Source of the DNA: Treponema sp.
GTDB lineage: Bacteria; Spirochaetota; Spirochaetia; Treponematales; Breznakiellaceae
Direction of reading: 5' to 3'
Length of the DNA stretch: 50,321 bases
Assembly (NCBI GenBank): GCA_009788065.1
Contig: WQSF01000010.1
Span: 1-50,321, forward strand
Part shown: one piece after another, positions 1 to 8,552 of the stretch
Position numbering within the stretch: position 1 is the first letter of the stretch
How the letters are laid out: each line of letters opens with the position of its first letter
Notes under the pieces: model-generated
What the model was told of the DNA's origin: nothing
What the model saw: the letters and a program-made list of their open reading frames with translations, nothing else
The model's database searches: none
Translations under genes and position numbers: made by a program

Positions 1-114
1 GCAGAATATATCGAAGGGGTTGTTCATCAGGAAGAGGGGTATCTTATTCTTCTTGAAATTAGAGATCTCTTCAACCCGAAAGAACTTCAAAAAATTGCAG
101 ATCTGCGTAAGTAA
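1..114 (+). CDS. cheW: CheW-like chemotaxis coupling protein, C-terminal end (partial)
   Basis: An open frame enters from the left edge and stops at TAA 112-114, giving 37 residues. The segment around YIEGVVHQEEGYLILLEI resembles the last beta strands of CheW, where an 'I.Gi....g.lilLLdl' pattern precedes a short C-terminal helix. CheW links chemoreceptors to the CheA kinase at the inner membrane. Only the tail is visible, so a CheW domain inside a larger protein, for example the end of a CheA or CheV, is not excluded. The following gene starts 26 bases downstream on the same strand. Confidence 0.55.
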   Translation, partial: AEYIEGVVHQEEGYLILLEIRDLFNPKELQKIADLRK

Positions 115-140
115 AAAATCTCAGGCAGGTTCTTGTTAAC

Positions 141-1256
141 ATGAAAATCGAAATTTATTCTCCCACAATCAGGCGCAAGGAAATGGACGCGGTGCTAACC
201 GCGATGGTGGAAGAAAGAATCGGTCCCGGAGACCGGGGCAGGCTTTTAATTCAAACCGCAAAAGAACAGCTTCATTTTGATTACGCGCTTGCCCTTAGAA
301 GCCCCGCTGTCGCTCTTCATACCGCGCTTAAGGCTCTGGAAGCGAAACCGGGACAGGCTGTTGTAATTTCGGCTCTTTCTCCACAGTATTATCTTCAGGT
401 TTTAAACGATTTACATTTACAGCCTCTTTTTTGTGATGTGACATTTGATTTTCCGTGTATGTCAAGGGAATTAATCGAAAATGTTCTTGCTAAAAAACCG
501 TCCGACATGGAAGCCTGCGCCATAGTCCTTCATCATACTCTGGGTTTTGTTCCCGATGTTTTTTCAATAACCGAACTTGGGCTTCCTGTTATCGAAGACA
601 TTTCGCAGAGTTACGGAAGCTGGTTTAAAACAGACGTTAAGAAAGACAAGCAAGAAACTGAACAAAATAAAAAAGAAAAAGAAGAGCCTGTTGCGAATAT
701 CGGCGGAGTGTTCTGTATTCTTGGACTTGAAGAAAGAGACATGCTGACATCAGGCGGAGGCGCGCTTCTGTTTTCAATGAACAGGAAAGACAGCGCCGCT
801 CTTCGCAGTTTTGCCGGTATCGCGAATGAATATTGTCTTCCCGATATTAACTCCGCTCTTGCGATTGTTCAGTTTAAAGAAGCGCAAAAAAATATCGACA
901 GAAGAATGGATATTGCGAAGGTTTACCAGCAGGCGGGTTTGTCGCTTGCGTCAAGGACAAAACATAAACGTTTTATCCCGGTTATTGACTCAAGATCCGA
1001 AAGTTCTTACGAATACTGCAATTATTCTTTTTCTCTTGTTTTGGAAACAGGGTTAAAAGATGTAATCGCGTACGCAAAGAAAAAAGAAATAGAAATAGAA
1101 AATGCCTTTGAAAATACAATCGCCGGTATGGGGCTTTGCGGCGACTGCCCTGTAAGCAGTTCATTATGCCTTCGCACTGTTTTATTTCCTATATACCCAA
1201 GACTGCGTTCCGTGGATGTGGAACGTGTATCACGTCTCATAATGACCCTTCCATAA
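141..1256 (+). CDS. DegT/DnrJ/EryC1-fold protein lacking the PLP lysine
   Basis: This 371-residue protein has the layout of the DegT/DnrJ/EryC1/StrS sugar aminotransferase family (fold type I, PLP). It has an N-terminal 'EMDAVLTAM..ERIGPG' region, a substrate loop, and the VIEDISQSYG strand that carries the PLP-nitrogen aspartate. Where the family has an S-F-H-x-x-K-x-x-T-x-x-E-G-G block, this protein reads ERDMLTSGGGALLF, so the catalytic lysine position holds Arg and no nearby Lys can replace it. A Lys/Glu-rich insertion of about 25 residues precedes that strand. It therefore probably cannot form the internal aldimine and may be structural, regulatory or a non-PLP enzyme. It sits between cheW and nadK on one strand, 12 bases ahead of nadK, which suggests a housekeeping position rather than a sugar cluster. 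Confidence 0.65.
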   Translation: MKIEIYSPTIRRKEMDAVLTAMVEERIGPGDRGRLLIQTAKEQLHFDYALALRSPAVALHTALKALEAKPGQAVVISALSPQYYLQVLNDLHLQPLFCDVTFDFPCMSRELIENVLAKKPSDMEACAIVLHHTLGFVPDVFSITELGLPVIEDISQSYGSWFKTDVKKDKQETEQNKKEKEEPVANIGGVFCILGLEERDMLTSGGGALLFSMNRKDSAALRSFAGIANEYCLPDINSALAIVQFKEAQKNIDRRMDIAKVYQQAGLSLASRTKHKRFIPVIDSRSESSYEYCNYSFSLVLETGLKDVIAYAKKKEIEIENAFENTIAGMGLCGDCPVSSSLCLRTVLFPIYPRLRSVDVERVSRLIMTLP

Positions 1257-1268
1257 AGGCGGGCGCTT

Positions 1269-2159
1269 ATGGGTAAAAAAGTTGCGTTATTTGTTAACCG
1301 TCTTAAAGAAAACGCGCCTGAGCTGGCGCAAAAAATAAAAACCGAGCTGTCAAAACGCGGAGCGCAGGTAGAAATATTCGCGGTGGAAGAAGAGCCCGCC
1401 TCCGTGCCTTCCGGTATATGGGATATTGTATTCTCTCTTGGCGGAGACGGAACTGTTTTATACATCGCGCGCAATATGGCTCCCTTGGGAGTGCCTATCC
1501 TGCCTGTCAACTTTGGCACTCTTGGATTTATCGCGGAAGTGGAAAAGGAAAACTGGCTTGATGTTTATTTAAAATGGGAAAGAGGAGAAGCGACAATATC
1601 GCGGCGCTGTATGCTGGATATTCATGTTGAGCGCGGTTCAAAAACTATAAATAAAAATATCTGCCTTAATGACGCTGTTATTTCATACACGGAAATCGCA
1701 AAATTGATCATGCTCGACGTTCATTTGGAGCCTGATTCAAACGAACAGATACAGGAAACAAACACAATTTTAGGCTCTTACAGGTGCGACGGCCTTGTCG
1801 TGGCGACTGCCACAGGCTCAACCGCGTATTCGCTGGCGGCAGGCGGACCGATTTTAGACCCCGAAATGGAAGCTTTAATTTTGAATCCGATCTGCCCGTT
1901 CGCGCTTTCATCAAGACCTTTAGTGCTTCAGGCGCGCCAGACAATTGTGATAACTGTCGCGGATAAGCAAAGATCGGGAGTGCTTTTAACGGTTGACGGG
2001 CAGGACACTTTTCCGCTTGAATGCGGTGATAAAATTTACATTAAACAGGCGCCGTTCAGCGCGCAGCTTATTTTTAACGGACGTTACGCGTATTATTCCG
2101 CGCTTAGAAAAAAACTTTTCTGGTCTCCATCTATGACGGAAGGAGATAGAAATGCTTGA
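1269..2159 (+). CDS. nadK: NAD kinase
   Basis: The protein phosphorylates NAD to NADP in the cytosol. Its 296 residues match the family length. The diagnostic GGDGT motif lies at about residues 58-62, followed by the conserved NFGTLGFIAEV segment, an NDAVI motif and the ATATGSTAYSLAAGG block that binds NAD. The C-terminal 'LTVDGQ' strand is also present. It overlaps recN by 8 bases, so the two are probably translated from one message. The same nadK-recN adjacency occurs in several bacterial groups. Confidence 0.95.
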   Translation: MGKKVALFVNRLKENAPELAQKIKTELSKRGAQVEIFAVEEEPASVPSGIWDIVFSLGGDGTVLYIARNMAPLGVPILPVNFGTLGFIAEVEKENWLDVYLKWERGEATISRRCMLDIHVERGSKTINKNICLNDAVISYTEIAKLIMLDVHLEPDSNEQIQETNTILGSYRCDGLVVATATGSTAYSLAAGGPILDPEMEALILNPICPFALSSRPLVLQARQTIVITVADKQRSGVLLTVDGQDTFPLECGDKIYIKQAPFSAQLIFNGRYAYYSALRKKLFWSPSMTEGDRNA

Positions 2160-3894
2160 AGAGCTGTCGATCAGAAATTACGCGTTAATTGATTCTATCA
2201 CGCTTACTTTCCGTTCGGGCTTTAATGTTCTTTCCGGTGAAACAGGAGCCGGCAAATCGATAATAGTAGGTTCGTTGGGTTTTTTAATGGGCGGTAAAGC
2301 TGAAATTGACGTAATTCGCTCTGGATGCGAAGACGCTTCGGTTTCCGCTGTTTTATCCGTTAATAAAAACAATACCGATGTTACAGACTGGCTAGCCGCG
2401 CGCGATATCGAATGTGACGAAGATACAATCATCGTAAGAAGAAATATTAAAAAAAACGGAAAATCGTCGATCTATATTCAGAATGTCCCTGTAACGAGGC
2501 AGGATTTAACGGAGTTTACGAGTCTTTTATTCGATCTTCACGGACAGCACAACCATGAATCGCTTTTAAAAAAAGACAGCCATAGAATATTTTTGGATCG
2601 TTTCGCGGGAATTGAAGATGAAGTAAAAGATTTTTCAAAAACTTTTCTTGAATTAACCGATAAGCGCAAATCGATGGAGAGTTCATTAAAAAGCGAACGC
2701 GAAAGGGAAGAACGCCTTGAGATTTTAAATTACGCCGTTGATGAAATTACAAAAGCGGGAATTCACACAGGTGAAATACGCGAACTGGAAAACGAACTGC
2801 AAAAACTTTCCGATTTTGAAAAATTGGCAGGTTTTATAAATACCGCGGCGGTTAATTTTACAGAAGGAGAACATTCCTGCTTAAGCCTCGCTCGCAAGGC
2901 TAAAAACGCGCTGGACAGCGCGGCGGCTGTTGATTCATCACTTGGAGAAATTAACAGAAGACTGGAGAACCTTTATTACGAAGCGGAAGATATCGCAGGA
3001 GATTTTCGTTCGTACAAGGATGCTCTGTCTTTTGATCCGCAAAGACTGGAAGAGGTAAACGAACGTCTTTCCCTTTTATATAAACTTAAAAAGAAATACG
3101 CAAAAGATTTACAGAGTACGGGAAACGAAGAAGAGGCGGTTTTACAGTATAAAACAACCGCGCAGGCGGAAATCGAAGCGCTTTCCTGCGCCGAAGAAAA
3201 CCGCGAAAAATTAAAAACAGAGATAAGCGTTTTGGAAAAGGTGATTGTATCAAAAGCGCAGAATTTAAAAGAGAAAAGAACAGCCGCTTCGGCTAAATTG
3301 GGCGGTATAATCTGCGGCATTTTAAAAAATCTTGGAATGCCAAACGCGCGTTTTCAAGTGTCGATTCTGCCAAGGCAGAACGCAGGGCAAACTTCTTACG
3401 GACCGTACGGGGCTGAGGACGCGGAGTTTTTAATATCCGCCAATACAGGCGAACCGCTCAAGGATTTATCAAAAATCGCTTCCGGCGGAGAACTTTCAAG
3501 GGTAATGCTCGCTATAAAAACCGCTCTTTTAAAAGACGAAGGCGCGGATATAAACCGGAAAGAGCAGGAAGGGGTGGAAACGCTCATCTTCGATGAGATA
3601 GATGCCGGAATCGGGGGTGAAGTCGCCTTGAAAGTCGGGGAATATTTAACAAAAATAGGCAAATTCAAGCAAATTTTTTGCGTTACACATCTCGCGAGTA
3701 TTGCAGTTCGTGCCGATAATCATTTTAAGGTAGAAAAAAGAACCGAAGGCGGCAGAACTTATACCGGTATAGGGCCATTGAGTGCTGAAGGCCGGAGAAA
3801 GGAGATTGCCAGGATGCTGGCAGGGGACTCAGGCGCAGCCGCGCTTGCCCACGCAGATGACCTTATGCAGAAGTACAGTAAACGGAGCAGTTAA
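2152..3894 (+). CDS. recN: DNA repair protein RecN
   Basis: RecN is an SMC-like ATPase that acts at DNA double-strand breaks. The 580-residue length is typical. A Walker A motif GETGAGKS is at residues 29-36, a central coiled coil rich in Glu, Lys and Leu spans roughly 160-360, and the C-terminal head carries the signature SGGELSR followed by the Walker B segment TLIFDEIDAGIGG and a late VTHLASIA H-loop. The start ATG 2152 lies inside the end of nadK and is preceded by GGAG about 7 bases upstream. The stop TAA shares its last base with the next ATG (TAATG), which suggests translational coupling. Confidence 0.95.
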   Translation: MLEELSIRNYALIDSITLTFRSGFNVLSGETGAGKSIIVGSLGFLMGGKAEIDVIRSGCEDASVSAVLSVNKNNTDVTDWLAARDIECDEDTIIVRRNIKKNGKSSIYIQNVPVTRQDLTEFTSLLFDLHGQHNHESLLKKDSHRIFLDRFAGIEDEVKDFSKTFLELTDKRKSMESSLKSEREREERLEILNYAVDEITKAGIHTGEIRELENELQKLSDFEKLAGFINTAAVNFTEGEHSCLSLARKAKNALDSAAAVDSSLGEINRRLENLYYEAEDIAGDFRSYKDALSFDPQRLEEVNERLSLLYKLKKKYAKDLQSTGNEEEAVLQYKTTAQAEIEALSCAEENREKLKTEISVLEKVIVSKAQNLKEKRTAASAKLGGIICGILKNLGMPNARFQVSILPRQNAGQTSYGPYGAEDAEFLISANTGEPLKDLSKIASGGELSRVMLAIKTALLKDEGADINRKEQEGVETLIFDEIDAGIGGEVALKVGEYLTKIGKFKQIFCVTHLASIAVRADNHFKVEKRTEGGRTYTGIGPLSAEGRRKEIARMLAGDSGAAALAHADDLMQKYSKRSS

Positions 3895-4706
3895 TGGCGA
3901 AGACTTCCGATTCAGATCGGCAAATGTACCATGACAAAGTTAAAATCTATGTGTCCATGACCAAGGCGTTATTGGATACCGAGAAAAAACTTTCGGTGGA
4001 AGCCAGAAAAAACACTCCGCACGCTCCGCTTCAAAAACTGACCCTTACTGACGAGATGCTTAATCTTGCGTCATATTATATCGCCATTAACGGAATGTCT
4101 CAGGCAGTCATTAAAAATAAAAACGAAGAAGCGCTTAACGACGCGAGAAAATCGCTTTATAAAGCTGTCATTTACCTTGAAGAAGTTGTCAGTAATTCTA
4201 TAGACGCTCCCTATTCTGATTATGAGGATAAGGTTGCGACCATCGAATCTTATAATCCGAATCAGAGATTCAGCCTGATATGTAAAATGGGGCTTGCGAT
4301 TGATATGCTTGAACAAGCTTACGGCGATAATTCAAAATGGAGATGGACGTTTGTAGAGCTGGAAGGACGTTTCGCGGCTGTCGCTAAAAATATTGTAGAT
4401 TTAAAAAATGTTTATGTAAACGCAAGCCCGGGATCTGAATATTATGACTCAAGCGTCTACCATCTAAGATTAATTAAAAAGCTTTTGGCGCAATCAGCCG
4501 ATCGTTACCGTGAAAAATATGAATTAAGCACAGGGCAGACTCTGGATTTTAAAACAGGGATCAACTTTCTGGCAGCCCTTAGGCGTATGCACATCGTTCT
4601 TGCGGAAAATGAGGAATCTCAGGAGATTAAAAAGAAGCTTACAATATGGACGACAAAACTTGAGACCGATTTAAAGAAGCAGGAAGAAGCCAAAAAGAAA
4701 AAATAA
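3894..4706 (+). CDS. Hypothetical protein, soluble, helix-rich
   Basis: I do not recognise a named domain in this 270-residue protein. It has no signal peptide or membrane segment and looks mostly alpha-helical, with a charged lysine-rich tail (EEAKKKK). The start overlaps the recN stop by one base, and the following ABC exporter gene begins 11 bases after its stop, so it belongs to the nadK-recN transcription unit. Its position and codon use match its neighbours, so it is a real gene. It may be a spirochaete-restricted family, but that is inference from failing to place it. Confidence 0.75.
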   Translation: MAKTSDSDRQMYHDKVKIYVSMTKALLDTEKKLSVEARKNTPHAPLQKLTLTDEMLNLASYYIAINGMSQAVIKNKNEEALNDARKSLYKAVIYLEEVVSNSIDAPYSDYEDKVATIESYNPNQRFSLICKMGLAIDMLEQAYGDNSKWRWTFVELEGRFAAVAKNIVDLKNVYVNASPGSEYYDSSVYHLRLIKKLLAQSADRYREKYELSTGQTLDFKTGINFLAALRRMHIVLAENEESQEIKKKLTIWTTKLETDLKKQEEAKKKK

Positions 4707-4716
4707 CAGCTAACAA

Positions 4717-6525
4717 ATGAGCCGTCAGCAATCGTCAATCAAAGAATATAAATCGCTCTTTCCTTATCTTTCGCGTTACAAATACCGCTATGCCGTCGGT
4801 ATTATCTTTCTTGTAATCGTCGATGCGGCGCAGATCGCCATTCCGCAGTTTTTACGCAAGGCTATTGATTTAATTTCAAGCGGCGAATTTGAGCTGAAAC
4901 AGATAATTATTTTATCACTCTGGATGATCGGTATAATGACTCTTGTGTCCGCAGGCAGATTTTTATGGCGTTATTTTATAAACGGCTCGTCAAGGCGTAT
5001 CGAAGCAGAACTGCGCGAAAATCTGTACGCGCATCTTCAAAAATTATCGTGGGATTTCTACCAGAAAAATAAAATCGGTGATTTAATGGCGCGCTCTATC
5101 AACGACTTACATGCCGTAAGAATGTCTATAGGCATGGGAATTGTCGCTCTTTTCGATTTTGCTTTTATGGCGACAGCTATTTTAATAATTATTTTTATCC
5201 AGGATGCACAATCGGCGCTTGTTTCGATAATCCCGCTTCCTTTAATTACGGTTTTAATTCTTCTTTTCGGCAGCATGGTCGGTAAAAAATTCCGCGCCGC
5301 GCAGGAAGCGTATTCAAATATGAGCGAGAAAACTCAGGAAACTTTCGCCGGTATCAGCGTAATAAAATCATTTGTAAAAGAATGGTGGTTTATTAAAAAG
5401 TTTGCCGATTCCAATGAGGACTACAGAAAGGCGAATATGGAACTTGTGCGCCTTTTCGGTTTCTTTTTTCCGTTTGTTACATTTCTTTCGGGTCTAACGA
5501 TCTTAATAATGCTTGGGATCGGAGGCGTCCGGGTGATAAACGGCCTTATGACTCCGGGAAGCCTTGTAGCGATGTTCCGTTACCTGTCAATGTTAATCTG
5601 GCCTTTAATGGGCGCGGGCTTCATGGTGAATATAATCCAGAGGGGAGCTGTCAGCCTGGGAAGGATTAACGAGATTATGAATACAGAGCCGTCGATTAAG
5701 GATTCAGAAAATATTTCTTATGAGGCGTGCGAAGGATACAAAGACAGTGATAATGCAATCGAAATTAACCGGCTTGAATTCGCGTACTCGGATGATAATA
5801 AAGTTCTTGACGGGATCGATTTAAGCGTTAAACAGGGTGAATGGCTCGGGATCATGGGAAAAACAGGGTCCGGAAAATCTACGCTAATAAAAACTTTTAT
5901 GAGGATGGTTGATCCGCCCAAAGGACAAGCGCGCGTTTTCGGCCGCGATGTCCATGATATTCCTTTATCAGAACTCAGAAAAATTTTCGCGGTATGCCCT
6001 CAGGACACATACCTTTTCTCTGATACAATCGCAAACAATATAACATACGGATTAAACGCTGATCCCGCATCTTCTTCCGAAGTTTGCGAGAACTCTTCTC
6101 TTGATAAATTAAATTATGTAATAGAACTCTCTTCATTAACAAAAGATTTAGAAATCTTCCAAAATGGAAAAGAAACCCTTGTCGGCGAGAGGGGGTTAAC
6201 GCTTTCAGGCGGACAGAAACAAAGGACAGCGATCGCAAGAGCCGTAATCATGAACAGCGAAATATTGATTTTGGACGATTCGCTTTGCGCTGTTGACAAT
6301 GAAACAGAGCAGAGGATTTTAGAAGCGTTAAAAAAAGAAAGAAACGGACGTACAACGATAATAATCTCCCATCGTGTGTCTACATTAAAATACGCGGATA
6401 ATGTGCTTGTGCTGGACAAAGGTAAAGCGCTTGAATACGGAACTCCTTCGCAGTTGTCAGCAAACGGCGGATTTTACAGCCGCATGGCGGCATTCCAAAG
6501 ACTAGAGGTAAACGCAAATGGCTGA
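4717..6525 (+). CDS. ABC exporter half-transporter, degenerate-site subunit
   Basis: This 602-residue half-transporter has six predicted membrane segments in the first 310 residues and a nucleotide-binding domain after about residue 345. Visible motifs are Walker A GKTGSGKST, signature LSGGQKQR, Walker B ending LILDDSLCAVD and H-loop SHRVSTL. The residue after the Walker B aspartate is Asp instead of the catalytic Glu. In YheI/YheH and TM287/288-type exporters this marks the subunit that forms the non-hydrolysing ATP site. The next gene, overlapping by 8 bases, supplies the complementary subunit. The pair probably exports a lipid, peptide or drug-like substrate across the inner membrane; the substrate cannot be read from sequence. 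Confidence 0.9.
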   Translation: MSRQQSSIKEYKSLFPYLSRYKYRYAVGIIFLVIVDAAQIAIPQFLRKAIDLISSGEFELKQIIILSLWMIGIMTLVSAGRFLWRYFINGSSRRIEAELRENLYAHLQKLSWDFYQKNKIGDLMARSINDLHAVRMSIGMGIVALFDFAFMATAILIIIFIQDAQSALVSIIPLPLITVLILLFGSMVGKKFRAAQEAYSNMSEKTQETFAGISVIKSFVKEWWFIKKFADSNEDYRKANMELVRLFGFFFPFVTFLSGLTILIMLGIGGVRVINGLMTPGSLVAMFRYLSMLIWPLMGAGFMVNIIQRGAVSLGRINEIMNTEPSIKDSENISYEACEGYKDSDNAIEINRLEFAYSDDNKVLDGIDLSVKQGEWLGIMGKTGSGKSTLIKTFMRMVDPPKGQARVFGRDVHDIPLSELRKIFAVCPQDTYLFSDTIANNITYGLNADPASSSEVCENSSLDKLNYVIELSSLTKDLEIFQNGKETLVGERGLTLSGGQKQRTAIARAVIMNSEILILDDSLCAVDNETEQRILEALKKERNGRTTIIISHRVSTLKYADNVLVLDKGKALEYGTPSQLSANGGFYSRMAAFQRLEVNANG

Positions 6526-8362
6526 CAGTTATTTTGATACCGATGATATTACAAAAGAATACGACAGTCGTCTTGTAAGGCGTATTCTTGCGTATCTTAA
6601 ACCGTACAAGGGTCTTGTAATTCTAACGCTTGCCGCTCTTGTTATTTCAACTCTTGGCGAGCTTGTAATACCTGTGCTGCTTCAGCGGATAATCGATGAC
6701 GCAATAATGGTTAAAAATATTACATTTTTAACTAAAGGCTGTGTTTTTTATTTAATAATACTTGTTTTTGTTTTTGCTTTTACATTTATTCAAACATGGG
6801 CATCCAATCTGATGACGCAGCATGTAATGAAAGATATGCGCATAGAACTTTTTAAAAAGACTGTTTCACAATCAACAGGATTTCTTTCGCGGCATCCTGT
6901 GGGAAGGATCGTAACTCGTTTAACAAGCGATGTTCAGACAATGGATGAATTCTTTACAACCGTACTTGTCGCTTTTCTGAAAGACATTGCCATAATGGCT
7001 GGAACTCTTGTTACAATGTTCATTCTTTTTCCAAAAATGGCGGCAATCGTATTCATCACGCTCCCTCCTGTTTTTTTAATAACTCTTATAAGCCGCCTTA
7101 AAGCGCGCGACGCTTTCAGAAGGCAGAGAACAGCGTCTTCAAAAGTTTATTCGTACCTTGCGGAGAGGCTGGCAGGGATGCAGGTTGTCCAGCTTTTTAT
7201 GCAGGAGAAAAAAAGCCGGAATGAATTTTCAAAAAGCAACCGCGAACTTTTGGACGCGAATCTTGGAGAGATGTATGTATTCGCCACATTCAGACCGTTA
7301 GTGGAATGGTTTTCCACTTTCACGATGGCTGTCGTTATAGTTGTTGGAAGTAAGATGGCTCTGTCTCTTTCCGTTTCTATCGGAGTTTTAATCGCGTTTA
7401 TCAGTCTTGTCCAGATGTTTTTCCAGCCTGTTACAGACATTGCGGAAAAATACACAATGCTTCAGTCCGCGATGGCAGGCGGAGAAAAAGTTTTTAAATT
7501 GATGGACACGAATGAACAGATTCCAGATACCGGTGTCAGCGCTATAGACGTGCAAGGCTCAGTTGAATTTAATAATGTTCATTTTGCTTATAAAAAGGGA
7601 GAAGATGTTTTAAAAGGCTTGAATTTTTCCATTAAGCCGGGGCAGATGGCGGCAATCGTCGGATATACAGGCGCGGGCAAGACGACAATCATTAATGTTC
7701 TTACCCGTCTTTGGGATATAAATCAAGGCGAAATAAAGCTGGACGGCATCCCGATTAAAAATATTCCCCTTGATCAACTGCGCCTGAGTATAATGCCTGT
7801 TACACAGGATGTTACTTTATTCTCGGGAACTGTAGAAGAGAACATCAGTCTTGGACTTGATCTTTCGCAGGAAGAAATAATTGAAGCCGCAAAAACCGCG
7901 TATGCCCATGAATTTATTTCCAATCTGCCTGAAGGATATAAAACAGAACTTTCTGAAAGAGCGGCGAATATTTCTACGGGTCAGAGACAGCTTATAAGTT
8001 TCGCGCGCGTAATCGCACACAATCCCCGCGTTGTCATTCTTGACGAGGCAACAAGTTCCATAGACACAGAAACTGAGAGACTGATTCAACTTGGTATTAA
8101 AAAAGTAATGGCGGGAAGAACTTCTTTTGTAATTGCGCACAGACTTTCTACCATAAGAGACGCTGATCGTATCTTTGTACTTTCAGGCGGCAGAGTAGCG
8201 GAGGATGGAAACCATGACGAACTTATCGCGTACAACGGACTTTATTCAAGTCTTTACAGATTACAATACGAGGGTTTGGACACAGGAGTTGGGACACAGG
8301 AACCGCGGATTAGCACGGAACCTCAACCGAACCCAAAGGGTGAAGGTTCCCCTCTTGATTAG
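6518..8362 (+). CDS. ABC exporter half-transporter, catalytic-site subunit
   Basis: This is the 614-residue partner of the preceding exporter subunit. It has six membrane segments followed by a nucleotide-binding domain with Walker A GYTGAGKTT, a degenerate signature NISTGQRQ (Thr in place of the first Gly of LSGGQ), Walker B VVILDEATSS with the catalytic Glu, and H-loop AHRLSTI. Its intact Walker B pairs with the intact signature of the upstream subunit, while its weak signature faces the upstream Asp-type Walker B, which is the usual asymmetry of heterodimeric exporters. The last 25 or so residues, rich in Pro, Gly and Glu, fall outside the family fold and overlap a dispersed-repeat copy at 8301-8319, so the natural C-terminus may have been replaced. 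Confidence 0.9.
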   Translation: MADSYFDTDDITKEYDSRLVRRILAYLKPYKGLVILTLAALVISTLGELVIPVLLQRIIDDAIMVKNITFLTKGCVFYLIILVFVFAFTFIQTWASNLMTQHVMKDMRIELFKKTVSQSTGFLSRHPVGRIVTRLTSDVQTMDEFFTTVLVAFLKDIAIMAGTLVTMFILFPKMAAIVFITLPPVFLITLISRLKARDAFRRQRTASSKVYSYLAERLAGMQVVQLFMQEKKSRNEFSKSNRELLDANLGEMYVFATFRPLVEWFSTFTMAVVIVVGSKMALSLSVSIGVLIAFISLVQMFFQPVTDIAEKYTMLQSAMAGGEKVFKLMDTNEQIPDTGVSAIDVQGSVEFNNVHFAYKKGEDVLKGLNFSIKPGQMAAIVGYTGAGKTTIINVLTRLWDINQGEIKLDGIPIKNIPLDQLRLSIMPVTQDVTLFSGTVEENISLGLDLSQEEIIEAAKTAYAHEFISNLPEGYKTELSERAANISTGQRQLISFARVIAHNPRVVILDEATSSIDTETERLIQLGIKKVMAGRTSFVIAHRLSTIRDADRIFVLSGGRVAEDGNHDELIAYNGLYSSLYRLQYEGLDTGVGTQEPRISTEPQPNPKGEGSPLD

Positions 8363-8487
8363 GCGGATTAAGATTAGAGTGAAGAAAAAATAAAAAATAA
8401 TCTGCGTAAATCCTGCACTAAGAAAAAGCTGGTAGATTGTGAGAAGATAGAAACAACACGGCGATAAATCCGTGCTAATCCGTGGTT
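8301..8487. repeat. Imperfect inverted repeat of 'ATCCGTG'-type dispersed sequence
   Basis: The arm at 8301-8319 reads AACCGCGGATTAGCACGGA. The arm at 8469-8487 is its reverse complement with one mismatch (18 of 19). The stretch between holds further degraded relatives, such as ATCTGCGTAAATCCTGC from 8400. The left arm lies inside the coding end of the ABC exporter and the right arm in the 190-base gap before the next gene (8363-8552). This gap otherwise holds only a weak promoter-like TATAGT at 8541-8546, six bases ahead of the next ATG. The motif resembles short dispersed repeats I recall from many environmental genomes. Whether it is mobile, structural or selfish is unknown. Confidence 0.55.
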
Positions 8488-8552
8488 CGTGGTAAAAATT
8501 CTTCTTAAATGTTGTGGAAATTAGCGATTTTATCCGTTAATATAGTAATAGA

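Noticed and set aside
8205-8393. 62-codon plus-strand frame across the exporter 3' end and repeat
   Set aside because: It overlaps the conserved exporter reading frame, has no ribosome-binding site and no recognisable protein content.
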